From Vermamoeba vermiformis (Eukaryota; Tubulinea; Echinamoebida), in contig JBEWZL010000089.1 in assembly GCA_045837725.1 (NCBI GenBank), positions 1 through 64,000 of the forward strand: a stretch of DNA of 64,000 nucleotides, written 5' to 3'. Of the stretch, positions 23,101-34,531 are shown piece after piece. Under the pieces are notes generated by a model that saw only the letters and a program-made list of their open reading frames with translations, was not told the DNA's origin and ran no database searches. Position numbers and translations under genes: made by a program. Each line of letters opens with the position of its first letter. Position 1 is the first letter of the stretch.

Positions 23101-24354
23101 TGCGAGTGCAGCACGTGACATGACCCCAAAAGGCAAGTGCACCGTGAACAGCCACAGCGCGGTGTGAGACTGCTGCAAAATTCTGAGAAATATTTTGCTC
23201 AACAAATAGTCCACGCGCTGCTGCACGTATGTCAACTGCGCACTTGTCAACGTGTCAGATGTCAACCTGCAGCAACATGTCAATTCAACGCTCGCAGTGA
23301 AGTGTCAAACAGTGACTTACAGAGAGTTGGCAAAGAGTGCCAAATGACGCGCGACATTGACAGCCTCTTCAGTTACCCGTTTAGGCAAGTCTTTGTGCGC
23401 GTCACTCAGCACGAGACTGCACGTCAAAATGTCAATCAGCTCCTGACACGTGTCCAGCACTGATGTCACGTCATTGGCCTAAATAGGAAGGTTAGATCGA
23501 GGGCAATCTCGGCTCAATCTCGCGTGTCATACCCCGTGTGCGAAGAGTGCTTCTAAAAATAGCGCAAAGGGACACTGTTTGAACAGCGCGATGAGATCTT
23601 CTTCGAGCAACACGAGTGCTGACGTGTCGTGCACTGGCACTGTGACAGGTGTCAACACTGCACTCACACTCGCGAGGAAGTGGCGCATATCAGTTTGGTT
23701 CCTAATTAGGCAAGAGTCAGACACGTGTCGGAGGGTGAGTGGCGCGTACCAGTCATCCATAAAAGGAAATTGCAACAACTGTGCAGCCCAGGCCCCCACG
23801 CCCGGTGTGTGCAACAAGTGCGTGAGAATGAACACGTGATCGTCGTACGAGGCATTGCGGAGCCACACAGACACCACTTTGACAATCATCGCTTTGACAT
23901 CGACTAAAAATAGCACGTCTTGCGAGGGCTGATTCACAAAGTAGAACAGCACCGCGAGCACGTGACGCAGCTTGGTGAGTGGGATCAAATCCATCGGTGT
24001 GCGCAGGGCAGGGTTTGACGCGATGACAGGTGACATCTCGTGCAGTCCAGTGAACAAGTGACACGTGCTCAACAGCTCATCGATCAGCACGTGACACTTG
24101 AGCTTGGCACGTGTCGCGTCGTACTGTGCGCGCACGACTTCGGTGTGTTCGAGCTGCAGCAGTGATTGGTGCGCGTCGTGCAGCACCACTTCTTGTTCGG
24201 GGTGAAATTTCATCCACGAGAAGCTGATTGGTTGAGGCTTGAGCGAGGTGCCATCACCGCACTTGCCCGCATTGAACACCGCTGTCTGACGCTCTTCCGT
24301 CCACAACTGCTGCTCTTCAATGTCACGTGCACGCGTCTTGGCTGCCTAATTAGG
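17144..24354. promoter_or_regulatory. Cluster of MADS-box-like motifs across the EPG5 gene
   Basis: CCWWWWWWGG occurs at 17144, 17636, 19356, 22354, 22522, 22631, 22767, 23043, 23478, 23701, 23757 and 24345. CTAWWWWTAG occurs at 17803, 18929, 20822, 22488, 22720, 22857, 23000, 23553 and 23904. By base-count expectation 8 kb should hold fewer than one of either kind. Whether proteins bind them is unknown. Confidence 0.6.
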
Positions 24355-25159
24355 AAATGCGTCAACACCACGACAAATAGAGCAATTCTATCACCATATA
24401 TGACATCACTATATATGGTATCACTAGTACTGCTAGTGTGAGCACTGACCTCGACGCGGTGGTGCAGCTGTTCGAGCTCGTGCAAACTCTCTTTGAACTG
24501 TTTCAACGTCACGTACAGCTCGTCGTCATTCCAGGCCAGCTGTGCGCAGTCAGTGAGGGCTGTATATAGCGCTGTTACTAGTGTTACGTACGTCAAAGCC
24601 ACCGTTGTTGCTGAACGGAGCTCTGTATTTCGGAGCAGATCTGGTGAGCAGTTCAGTCAAGTCGAGCCAGTGGAGCTGCTCGTTGATGAGGGGTCTGAAG
24701 TAAGGTGTGAGCTGCATATACTATGGGCTCGCTATTCATCGCTATAACATACTCAAATTGGTCCTCATTAATGTTGTTATTGAGCTGTGGGTACAAGGAC
24801 TGGATGGGCTCCTCGTCTTTCATCTCCATATCAGCGCCATGGATGTTCTTCTCATCATTAAGTAACACATTACGCTGAGGGCTATTGTTATTATGTACAG
24901 GTTTCATCGTGTGCACGACTGTAATTGCTTCGCTTGGATGCTTCTCGAGTTCTTTATTGAGAGCCTCGTTATTAATCTTATTTTCCTCCGATAATCTTCT
25001 TTTAACACGGTGTTCGAGATCTAATAATATAAAATAATGAAGAATAAGATCACGAATATTTATTTGCGAATTTTCTGATCTGAAAATGCAATTCATTTTA
25101 CCTTCAGTAAGTGCGCTTTCAAAGCTCTCTTTTCTTTTCTTTACAATAGGAACTTCCAT
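17149..25159 (-). CDS. EPG5 homologue (autophagosome-lysosome tethering factor)
   Basis: About 16 exons with ~50-nt introns give roughly 2,200-2,300 aa; human EPG5 is 2,579. The first exons are 25159-25102, 25020-24753, 24694-24588 and from 24559. Blocks fall in the same order as in EPG5. These are SLYPQL near the N-terminus, LPFGVMSRAALAQLFF (~23.1 kb), RELIAEICATHPNMVS (~22.8 kb), LFKSISFYGYKP (~22.6 kb), FNPNIAPDQFITCYK then FDVARWLS (~19.7 kb), and MKVLLLVSKTIQLLYD near the C-terminus. EPG5 is a Rab7 effector that gives specificity to autophagosome fusion with late endosomes/lysosomes. An Asn/Pro/Val low-complexity insert lies near 20.5 kb. The coding DNA is studded with CArG, CACGTG and TTCASTGAA palindromes, and the stop codon sits within CCTAATTAGG. 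Confidence 0.9.
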
Positions 25160-25413
25160 ATTTACAATATTTACAATATGAGCGCACCGTATTGGTCTTG
25201 GAGTGAAATTGCGGTGGATCGGCGCTCAATATTTTCGGCTAATACCAAATCGATAATAAATATACACAAATCACCAATAGTGGTGCAACTAATATTTACA
25301 AGTGAATTAATAAGGAAGATTGACCCGCTCCCAAAAATGATGGAATTTCACGTGCAACAATAACACGAACGGAGTTGGAGGCGCTTGTTATTTATTATCA
25401 ACCTATAATAACT

Positions 25414-26396
25414 ATGACAGACCACATGTCTACTCAATCACAGTCGCAGTGCTCGTTAGTGCAATACACCGCTGTACGCAAGGTGCTCAAGTCAGATACC
25501 ATGTTCAGAACCCTTGGCGTCACACGTCAAGCCAGCACGAATACTATCAAGCGACAATATAAGAAAATATCACTGTTAGTACACCCTGATAAGAACCCAG
25601 CCCCTGGTGCAGAGGAGGCTTTCAAAAGTACGTTGGATCCTCGTTGGCAAATTACAACCACAGAAATAATTTCAAATTTCAAATTCCGATTTTATTCTAT
25701 ACAATTTACGAACACGACACGTGTGTATATTCAACTTGTGTAATCTTTTCAATTTTCGTTCGAGTTACTCCGTAATTATTTTACGATTGCATTTTATGAA
25801 AATATGACGAATTATGCCCTACCCGCAACTGTTTATTGTTCATTATAATATGCACGACTATTTTATTACATTACAATACATTCATGTCCACTAACTCTCG
25901 ATCAGGGGTCAACAATGCCTATGACATTCTGCGAGATCCAGAGTCGCGTTCTCGTTACGCAGCTGTCGTGTCAGATCTGCGCGGCCAATACCACGCCAAA
26001 GTCAATGCTCGACGCGAACAACGTCGTGAAGAACGAGAGCGCGCAGTGTCAGATCTTGAGCGCAAGAAGAGACCGTTGTTCTTGGCGCTGATTCTGCTGC
26101 CAGTGCTCGTGTTGACACTTTGGGGCTGTTACTCGCTGCTGGTGACGCGCAGCACTGGCCAGGCCTCGACTGGTGCACGTGACCCTTCAGGGCTGACGTG
26201 GCTGTCCCTCACTGGCCCCACAGAGTCTCACCCACACGTGTATCACTCGCGCAGTGGTCTCGCAGTGTACGTCACTCAGCACGTGTGGCTAGCACTGCAC
26301 GTGTCAGACTCGTCGCGCACGCAGATGGAAGAATTGATCGAGAATGTCCTCGCTGAACTCACGCGCGCTCAAGCCACATCCACGCCAGTACATTAG
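25414..26396 (+). CDS. J-domain membrane protein (DnaJ family)
   Basis: Exons 25414-25627 and 25906-26396 join in phase 1 to give 234 aa. The J domain spans about residues 28-90: FRTLGVTRQASTNTIKRQYK, the HPD loop in LVHPDKNPAPG, then VNNAYDILRDPESRSRY across the splice. A charged Arg/Glu-rich helix follows, then one membrane segment (PLFLALILLPVLVLTLWGCY) and a ~75-residue soluble tail. HPD stimulates Hsp70 ATPase. A single TM after an N-terminal J domain suggests an ER or outer-membrane Hsp70 recruiter facing the cytosol. The 278-nt intron is long for this genome. The frame is open upstream to 25375, but no earlier ATG is seen. Confidence 0.85.
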
Positions 26397-26611
26397 CACA
26401 CTGCGATATAGAGTGACCAGTCCTCCTGTCCTGTTGACATCAGCTCAGTCACATGCATCAGATCCACTCCTGTTGTGTCCACTTGCAGTTCCCTCCACAC
26501 GAATAGAGTTCAGCACACTGCAGTCCCTGCACCACAGCTTGCTAGTCCCTGTGACTAGTGCGTGTACAAACACGAATAAATTTATTTACAAGGTGCACTC
26601 GCAGTGCTCAA

Positions 26612-27907
26612 TTAGCGCAGTCGCGCAGGATCTTGTCCTAACATCCAGCAGTACACCGTCTGATCCCAGCCACAGCTCGCTACTTGGCCGTCAATGAAGA
26701 TGTTCCAATCGAGGCCCACCACAAATTCAGTGTGGTGTTCGTAACGATCAATCAGCGCCTCTTCAGCGGCAATGTCCCACACCATCATCGACATGTCATA
26801 GGAGCTCGAGGCCACAATGTTCTCGTGATGTGGGGAGCACTTGAGTCGTCGCACAGCATAGCGGTGACCATACAAGGTACGAATCTCACGTGTGGGCTGT
26901 CGAATGTCCCAGATCTTGATGCTCTTGTCCACTGAGCCGGACACGAGTATGTTCTCGTTGTATTTGTTCCAATCACACGTCAGTATTTCAAAGTTGTGTG
27001 CTTTGATTGTCAATACACTCTGTTGCTCTATATACAATGCCTTGCTATGAGTACGAATACGCATTACTACTCTCAATACATACCGCGCAAGTCCCACACT
27101 TTGAGCGTGTGATCACCGGACGCTGAAGCGAACAATGTCGGGAAGTGTGGCGAGTACACAGTTGAATAGACGCAATAGCTGAGTGCACAACAGGTAAGTA
27201 TTCGAGAGCCAATTGAATGCCGCGCAATGGACTCACCGATGCTCGCGATAGGTTTGCATGGAGCGAGGTTTGAGTGGTGACCACACACGAATGCTGTCAT
27301 CCCACGAGCCTGACACGAAATTGTCTTTGGTCTATAAGCAGTATTAGCGATTGAAATCGGTTGATAGGGACTTATTATTATGCTCATATCAGTTACGCAC
27401 TTGTAAATTCCAATCAACAGCATAAACTTCGTGGTTGTGCTCTTCAAAACTGCGGATCGGAGGCTGATTAGCTGCTCTAATATCCCACAATTTAATTGAT
27501 CCATCACCGCTGCCAGAAATCAAAAAATGTTCATTTTCTTCGCTCCTGCAGAGATTGATATCAGATCCGAAAATTAATGAGACGAAATATTTTCGGACAA
27601 GAAATTCTCAAATAATATCCCACCACAAAATTCTAGTTTAAATTAATAATTAATTACCAGGCACAATCATAAAGACCATCGCGAGTGAAAAAGCTTGCTT
27701 GCTCAACTAGTCTCTGATCACCTTCTACACTGAATACAAACTGACGTCCATTGCCTATGATACCAAAATTCTGCGAAGTGGCGCAAGCTAGTTTGTTCTC
27801 TTCAAAGGGACTGAATTCGACCTTGACAAGGTTAGGATCGCGACTTTTACCAAACAGTTCGCACTTACTGAGTAGCCGCTGAAGTCCCCAGTCTTGAAGA
27901 AGGGCAT
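26612..27907 (-). CDS. PEX7: PEX7, peroxisomal PTS2 import receptor
   Basis: About seven exons encode a WD40 propeller of ~330 aa. The start MPFFKTGDFSGYS at 27907 splices (47-nt intron) to VEFSPFEENKLACATSQNFG, then IIGNGR, as in all PEX7 proteins. Later blades include SGSGDGSIKLWDIR, SGSWDDSIRVWSP, ASASGDHTLKVWDLR, HNFEILTCDWNKYNENIL and YEHHTEFVVGLDWN, which is strongly PEX7-like. PEX7 binds N-terminal PTS2 signals in the cytosol and delivers cargo to peroxisomes with a PEX5/PEX20-type co-receptor. The gene is divergent from PET127, with 108 bp between start codons. Confidence 0.93.
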
Positions 27908-28015
27908 ATTCTCCTGAGTACTAATAAATGTTGTGTCCTTCAATCACGAAGGGCAATTATTTAATTTGATTTTCAACTCTGTTTATTTTTGTTCGCGCTG
28001 CCCAAACAGATCACA

Positions 28016-30169
28016 ATGCTCAAAGTGGACAAGTTATTGAGCGCTGCGCGCAAGGTGGCTAAACCGCTCCAAAAGGCCACTACACAAGCTAAGGAGGCCG
28101 TTGCCCCTACTGCAACGCTAGCCTCAGAAACGCAGTCGATCGGAGGACGACCGAAGCATCTTCAAAAACGACCCAAGCCAATATCAACGGGCGTCGTCTA
28201 TCGCAATCTTGATAAACATAGCAAATTCCAACAGAAATTCAAAGAGATTGGAGAATCGTCGATCGTTGCGCAAGGATTTACAAAGCTAGATCCAAATCCA
28301 CTCGAACAGCAAGTGTTGCTTGATCCTCAAAGAGAAAACATAGAAATTCCTCGACTGGCACATGGATTGGAACGTGTTATTAAAAACGCAGGCTTGCATC
28401 CAGTGCGTCACAACAAGAAACTCAACTTCTCACCGTTTTTGCATAAAATACATCCACCAGAAACTATTAATTTCAACGCCGTGCCTCAATTTATTACATC
28501 GTCTAGAGACGAGGTACGTTACCGATTTAAATTTAAATTATTTGAATTTTTATTTGCGATAAATACAGTAAACTCAGCTGGATCCGATCTGATCGCATAA
28601 TTCAAACAGACTCTGCACCGATTAGCCACACAATTCGATTGCAAATACAAAGGTAGCACATCATCCGTCTCCTCGCTGCTCTCGCACTTGTATTATCTCT
28701 TGTCCAAGTTCAAGCCAGTCAATCTGTCGCCCCTTTCACCTGCTTTTCACACAGCCGTATGTCACTTTGCACGCGATCCTTGATACATCTGTCGTTAATG
28801 TACATATATAGGCCTCGTCATTTACTCCCGCCGCGGTCAAGCCAGCGGTTGTCATCGTGCGGCCAAAAGACGGCGTGTGGAGCATTGACGCAGAACACGG
28901 CAACAAAACACCTGACAATCAGATCTTGCTCGAACTCGTACGTGCTGCGCAACTAGCGATTGATGTTAATACACTTTGCAGGGTAAATCGTTGGAGCGGA
29001 TGTTCACTATGACGCAAGAAGAGTTTGAAGCTAAAATGCTGAAGAAGCCTGGATCCACCGACAATAGCACAACACCTGAAAATATGCAAAAAGAAGCATA
29101 CATTTATTCGAAGGTACTTAACTGTGACTGCCATAGGCCTTATTGCCGCAATATTAACGCTGCGAGTAGATGGGCAGATTTCTGTTTCGGTCACAACTCG
29201 ACTGCAGGTGGCCCTATGAACACGAACAGCAGCGCAAGCCAACAGGCCACAAGCACCACACACACGCCACTGCCACTCCCACTACACCGCCAGTTCTGCG
29301 CACCTTTGACTTGAAGTCAAGAGCTGCGTGGCCTATTCGCATCGACTGTGAAAATTATCGCTTGCATTTGTTCTATCGACCGCGCACAGTAGCAGGTCTT
29401 GAGAACTCATTTGAGCGCGAGTTCTACGACATGGTGCGGTAAGTGGATCAATTTCGCATTTGATTCGTGGATTATGCTCACCGCGATAATTTTAGAGCGG
29501 CTTTTTTGAAGTACATCTTTCAAGCTCGTATCGGCAAGATGGAGGGAATATTCGTCGCGTACCATAACACCACCGAACTGCTGGGCTTTGAGTACATCAC
29601 TCTGCGCGAGATGGAGCAATATATTTTTGACACGCCTGCCATGGCAGATCTGAGCTTCGACGTCTCAACCAAGTTGTTGCAACTAATACTCGATGCGGCA
29701 ACAAAGAAGTGTCCAAATTCACCATTTAGATTGTCATTACACACGAAAATAACGCCTCAGGTAGGATTAATAAGCCAGGCAAAATTATTAGTGTCGGAAA
29801 ATAGCCTATTTTGGCATTATCGGTAAATTAGGCAAGATTCTCAATGCTAATCTCGTATGCACATAGGGCGCATTAGACACGATGATTGGTGTTGAACCGC
29901 TAAGCAATGACCGAGGATGGCAAGATGCCGATGCACGAGACACGAATGCGTTCCAGATCAACAGCCCATTCTACTTGTTCAAGCTCTCTTTGGAGACTTC
30001 TATTGACGGAAAGTTTACAGCAGGTCCATTTTTGTGTCGCAACAGAGATAACGTCAATATCTATTACCGACTACAAGAGATCACTGCCGATCCAGCATCA
30101 ATGATGCAAACTTATATGGGAATGTTGAAGGCCTCCCAATTGTTTTTCATCGAAGAAGAAGAAGAATAA
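28016..30169 (+). CDS. PET127-family mitochondrial RNA-processing protein
   Basis: Seven exons (28016-28513, 28610-28756, 28812-28937, 28982-29113, 29170-29438, 29496-29760, 29867-30169) all keep phase and give 579 aa. Conserved blocks are EIPRLAHGLERVIKNAGL, FSPFLHKIHPPETINFNAVP, KYKGSTSSVSSLLSHLYYLL, GRFLFRSQLDCRWP, TFDLKSRAAWPIR and RIGKMEGIFVAYHNTTELLG. These define the Pet127 family, a membrane-associated factor for mitochondrial RNA 5' processing and stability in fungi; structurally it resembles nucleases. The N-terminus is Lys/Arg/Ala-rich, in keeping with mitochondrial import. The C-terminus is acidic (EEEEE). Confidence 0.87.
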
Positions 30170-30676
30170 ACAAATTACTTGCGATGATATTTGCAAAGGC
30201 AAGCATATTTGGCACCTATCAATTTCAGGCGTTGGATCTATTCGGCATGCTGAGCGGGTAAAAACCAAAAATTTAGTATTGCCACATATCTAAAATATTT
30301 AATGTGAAACAAAATGAAATATTACGCGTTTAAATTTTGTAATCTCATTCTTGATAGGTCATTCATGATTATCGGCTTCTCCCGCAACCTTCAGACGAGG
30401 GCAGAGATGCGTAATGACCCAACGATAACTGCAGAACCAGAGTTTACATTTCGTAATTACTTCGCGAAAGGCAAAGTTTTCGAACGCTCCTTTTTTGTCC
30501 TTACTTAACGAATTTGCCTTTTTAAGAAATACTCCGCGCAGGAGATACAACTTATCTCGCAAAATCTCCCGTCGAAAAAAGGTTCAAAACCGAACTCGGA
30601 GTCCATTTCAAATTCAATTTGCAATCGAAAACAACACGACAGGGACATTGTATTATATACATTAACTCAAGCTACC
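30170..30676. other. Intergenic region, no gene seen
   Basis: This 507-bp AT-rich spacer lies between PET127 and the TIG transcription factor on the same strand. Short open frames here have no recognisable features. It presumably holds the PET127 3' end and the promoter of the next gene. Confidence 0.5.
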
Positions 30677-32244
30677 ATGGAACCCTTACAGATCGTAGAC
30701 GATAGATTTAACAGAAGTTCCATTCCTGACGTTTGGAGCTCTTTTGACATGAATGAAGGGCTGTCAGACTTACATCTTGCTCCTTTTTCATCTTATGGCT
30801 CACTTGACTCCCCTTCGGTAAGTTAACAAATTGATTACGCGATCTCGTTTGACTGACACTTGACTTTGCTCTGCAGATGGAGAGAAGAAAGCGACAAAGA
30901 ACTGATAGACAACACAGTTTCTGCGTCCCCTATCAACCACAAGCCCCTCAAAGTGAAGCGAGCACTTCCGCACCGGAAATGTCGCTCATCCAACAGTTTC
31001 ACAAACTCTATAACTCACACAGAGCCGTTTCATTCCCTAACGATCAACAGCCCACGCAACAATACTTCGGTTACAACACCTACCCAAATGTCGAATCAGC
31101 TCCTCAATCACACAAGCGAACATTTTCTCAATCCAAGGCCGATCACATTCCCATGATGCCTCCTGCGCCAGTTTCGGATAAAGCTGCTCCTCTGACCGCG
31201 CCTCATCCACCCGTCATTGCTAAACGCACTGCTCAAGCCCCTAGCATTCAAAGCTGCTTCAAACTCACTGCCCAACCCCACGAGAAGCAACGCAAGGCAT
31301 ACCAGAACGAAAAGAGGTAAGCTTGACCAGTCATGCAAATAGCTATTGGGCATTTAGAAATTGAACCGATAATCTGCCGACAAAATCTGAGCGAATTCGA
31401 AACTCCCAATCAAAATTTCTCCATTCTAAATTTGTCCTCATTTTTTAAATCTAAAATTAACCCGTTCCTTTTTTAGACACTTGTTGCCCCATCCTCTTAC
31501 CGTAGCATACACTGGTGGTAGCGCTGAAGACATCGTACGAGGCGAGGTATCGGTCAGAATGTTGGCCGTAAAGTCGATCTCGGTACGTAGACCCTGATAT
31601 CGAACACATGAGCAAAGTATTAATAGAGCTGTTCTTTATTAGGAAAACAATCAACTGCAGACTGAGGCAATGGAAGATGGTTCTCTGGGAGGTCAAACCA
31701 CACTCCAACTCTCCAAACGAGGAAATTGCCAAGTAAGTACAGATCGTGTGACGTTGCAAACTCCGTTTCTAATATTAACGTACTCTAATTATAGGCTGCT
31801 TTCAGCTTGAATGTATTCAAAACCACCGGCGCAAAGAAATACGTGCTCGAATTTACTGTGCGCTACGACACTAAGCAAGGTCACTTCGAGGAGAAGATCA
31901 TCTCGCGCCCCTTCGCCGTGTCCAGCAACAGAATCAAGCCTGACATTGAACGACCTGTCATTGCTGGTCTCAACCCCAATGCTTGCCTGGTTACCGGAAA
32001 CAGCCAAATCTGGATCCGAGGCAAGAAGTTTATGAAGCAAAAGGACAACCTCATTGTCAAGTTCGGTGATAAGATTGCGAAGATTGAAGAATGCGAAGGC
32101 AATCTACTTGTCGTTAATGTGCCTCACCTCGGCACGCCAATGCACGAGCCTCGCACTGTTGCGGTGACGGTCACGAACGTGCACATGGAGCATCAGCTGG
32201 TTTGCAAAGAGCCGTTCTCTTTCACTTATCTCCCCTCTAAATAA
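30677..32244 (+). CDS. IPT/TIG-domain transcription factor (CudA-like or Rel/EBF-like fold)
   Basis: Five exons (30677-30817, 30877-31316, 31477-31582, 31643-31732, 31795-32244) give 408 aa. Residues 1-195 are low-complexity and basic (ERRKRQRTDRQ). A compact region starting HPLTVAYTGGSAEDIVRGEV and running through RPFAVSSN looks like an immunoglobulin-type DNA-binding sandwich. It is followed directly by an IPT/TIG domain (IERPVIAGLNPNACLVTGNS ... IWIRGKKF ... VTVTNVH). Rel, EBF and NFAT factors share the DBD-TIG order. Among amoebae the motif reminds me most of the CudA family, which I cannot confirm here. A nuclear regulator is likely; no kinase or ligand domain is present. It lies 18 kb from the STAT gene. 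Confidence 0.72.
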
Positions 32245-32739
32245 TTGTACTAATATTGTATTTATAATTTTGTACAATACATCAAAATAACCATGTAAAT
32301 AGTATGCGGATTGCGAAATTGTAAAATAAAAGATGATTTAACAGGAATTATTCTGCCAAAGACGGAATTTTATATTAAAAAGTAATAAAGCTAGTGCGTG
32401 CTAGTTATCGTATTACCGGGTTTCAGTGTTGACACGGTGGCGGAACTTTTGAATTAATTAAGAGTACGACAAATTAAATAAATTTCTCAATTTGGCCAGA
32501 ACTTGTGCAAGTCTGATAGTCGCACCAAAAGAGGTTAATTTTCCATCTAATCTACGTCGACGCATGTGCTCGACCCTTGATTGGCCGATCGACTCTGCGG
32601 TCAAACTTTTTCCCGGTTTTTCGTTTTTGCCGCCCAAAAAACTGTGAGCGACAAGAAGATAAATAACTTTCTCGGACCAAAGAGAAACCACCACACGTTA
32701 GCCCCACAAGTTTGTACAAATCGAAGCAACCGGAACAAG
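32245..32739. other. Intergenic region
   Basis: The proximal part has AATAAA-like signals after the TIG gene (near 32325). The distal part, 32560-32700, is less AT-rich and contains CGATTGGCCGATCG-like palindromic sequence, plausible promoter material. No gene is supported. Confidence 0.4.
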
Positions 32740-33168
32740 ATGTCTTCTACCTCGTGCTCTGTTCAGATGACCGTTTCTGCCCCTGCTACTCCCATCAGCA
32801 AGGTTAGAAGTGACTCCGGAAGCTACACATTATCACCCAGCGATTTTCTTCTCTGGCGTGGTGTGTATTGTGATGAAGCTTGCAACAAACGAGCTTCGAT
32901 CGGCAACTCCATCGAGCTGTCGACTCGATAACTCTTCTCTTTGACGCTTTTCAGCGTTTTTGAGAACAATTGGACCCAATGTAACATAGTTTTATTTATT
33001 TGTACAAACTCTGTGCGTGCTTCTCAGCGCGCAACCTGGAAACTTTTATTCGGCGGATTTGATCAAGATCGGTTCGTCGAAATAAACAGTTCTTTTTCTT
33101 TAAAAATCTGTTGGCGTACTTTAAAGAAATATATGTTATACTATAACAGCGAACCTGCAAGAACATAG
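32740..33168 (+). CDS. Candidate small-protein gene, spliced
   Basis: A possible three-exon gene (32740-32802, 33028-33071, 33150-33168) would encode about 41 aa, beginning MSSTSCSVQMTVSAPATPIS and containing KRATWKLLFGGFDQDR. Splice sites are GT-AG and phase-consistent, and the first intron (225 nt) resembles the long first introns of other small genes here. The last intron (78 nt) is a multiple of three without a stop, so it could be retained. I recognise no family, and the call rests only on splice logic. Confidence 0.3.
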
Positions 33169-33238
33169 TGGAGGCACGCAACGGCTAGATCGTGATCGAT
33201 CTAATTGTTTTTTTATTTTACACTCCAATTTACAATGT

Positions 33239-34531
33239 TTCAACGGTGGAAATCAATTATTTTAATCAATTGAGGATTCGACTCGTGGTACTCGATCAAA
33301 CCTGCCTCATCGAGTTTGTCAAGATGCCCGGGCCAATAATCGACCAGCTTTGATCGATCAATGTACGGATCTTTGGGTGAAATCAACGCTTTGTTCATTA
33401 ATGCCTAGAAGGCAACGATTTAGGTAAATACTTGTGGCTGCGGCTGTAATAGCTTACCTCGAGAAGTTTCTTGAGCGGCAGGTAATTGCTCTGTGTCGAG
33501 GTCTGGGAGCCAGTGCTCTCTTCGAGTTTTCGCTGCAAATGATTGGATTGTTAAACTTATTAGAGGGCAAAAAACAGCGTGCTAGTGGTTACCTTCTTTA
33601 GTGGACTTTGCAAGTCTGACTGCTCGCCCTCTACGCTGGGAAGAGGGAAGTGCTTGGTCATGAATGCTGCGAAGGGCTTCATGATGCTCGCTGTAGACTG
33701 GCGAATCAGTTCTTTTTGTTGCAACAACGAGTCACGGTGTCTGGAACGGTCAGCAAACAATGATGGGGGGTAATGATACAATACGTACTTGGTGTAAATA
33801 GCTGGTACATAGTCAGCTGGTTGTGCGTAACTGCCACTGAGGTCCTCTAATGCGCGATCAATTTGACCGTGCATGTCACTCAAAGTGACATCGAGCTGTG
33901 TCAGTTCAGTTTTTAGTTGTTGAGCGCTGACCGAGGTTAGTATATCGAATCACAAGAACACAGTGACACGACTTACTTGGCGATCATTGTTCGCTCGACT
34001 TGACACTGTTGTTGAATGTACTGCAGTGTTTGGTCGTATTCGTCATTCATGCGCGTGAGCTCTTCTAGCATCATGGCTTTGATTATCTGTGGCTCTTGTG
34101 TGCTAGGAGAGACTAATAATAGCGACTGTTATGCATCTATAACGGCAACTGCATGCATTTATATCCGTACCTTCTATGTGTTGCGTCTGATATTGCAATG
34201 AATCGCGTGCAGACTCGAATAACTTTAACTTCTCTTCCAGCACTCTGATTTTCTGTTGCCAATCAATCATTTGTTAGGTCGATAATAATGATAGTCATTG
34301 ACGTACAATTGGTTTAGACTCTGACTCAGCAGTGGTGTTGGTGTTATTTTGTCGTGCCAATTTCTTCTTGCTGATTTCGTAGTGAGTCTACCAACTAGTT
34401 ATATATTGCCCATTATAGTTCGTAAAATACTAATATTACCTCCTCGATTTTTTCTTTTATTTGGTCGCAGCGCTTTTTTAACTGCTCCAGTAAAGAAGAT
34501 ACATTTGGATCTTGGTTTTCCTAAAAAATAA
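33239..34531 (-). CDS. CENP-K-like inner kinetochore protein
   Basis: At least seven short exons encode a mostly coiled-coil protein: ENQDPNVSSLLEQLKKRCDQ at the 5' side, KIRVLEEKLKLFESARDSLQ, then MMLEELTRMNDEYDQTLQYI. The C-terminal ~50 residues (ALMNKALISPKDPYI ... DEAGLIEYHESNPQLIKIID-FH) match the CENP-K ending, where a short winged segment closes with I-x-L-x-x-FH. CENP-K sits with CENP-H/I/M in the constitutive centromere network. The first coding exon is not resolved. An ATG directly followed by a GTAAAT donor near 34689 could start it, but I place the supported 5' limit at the ENQ exon. Confidence 0.68.
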
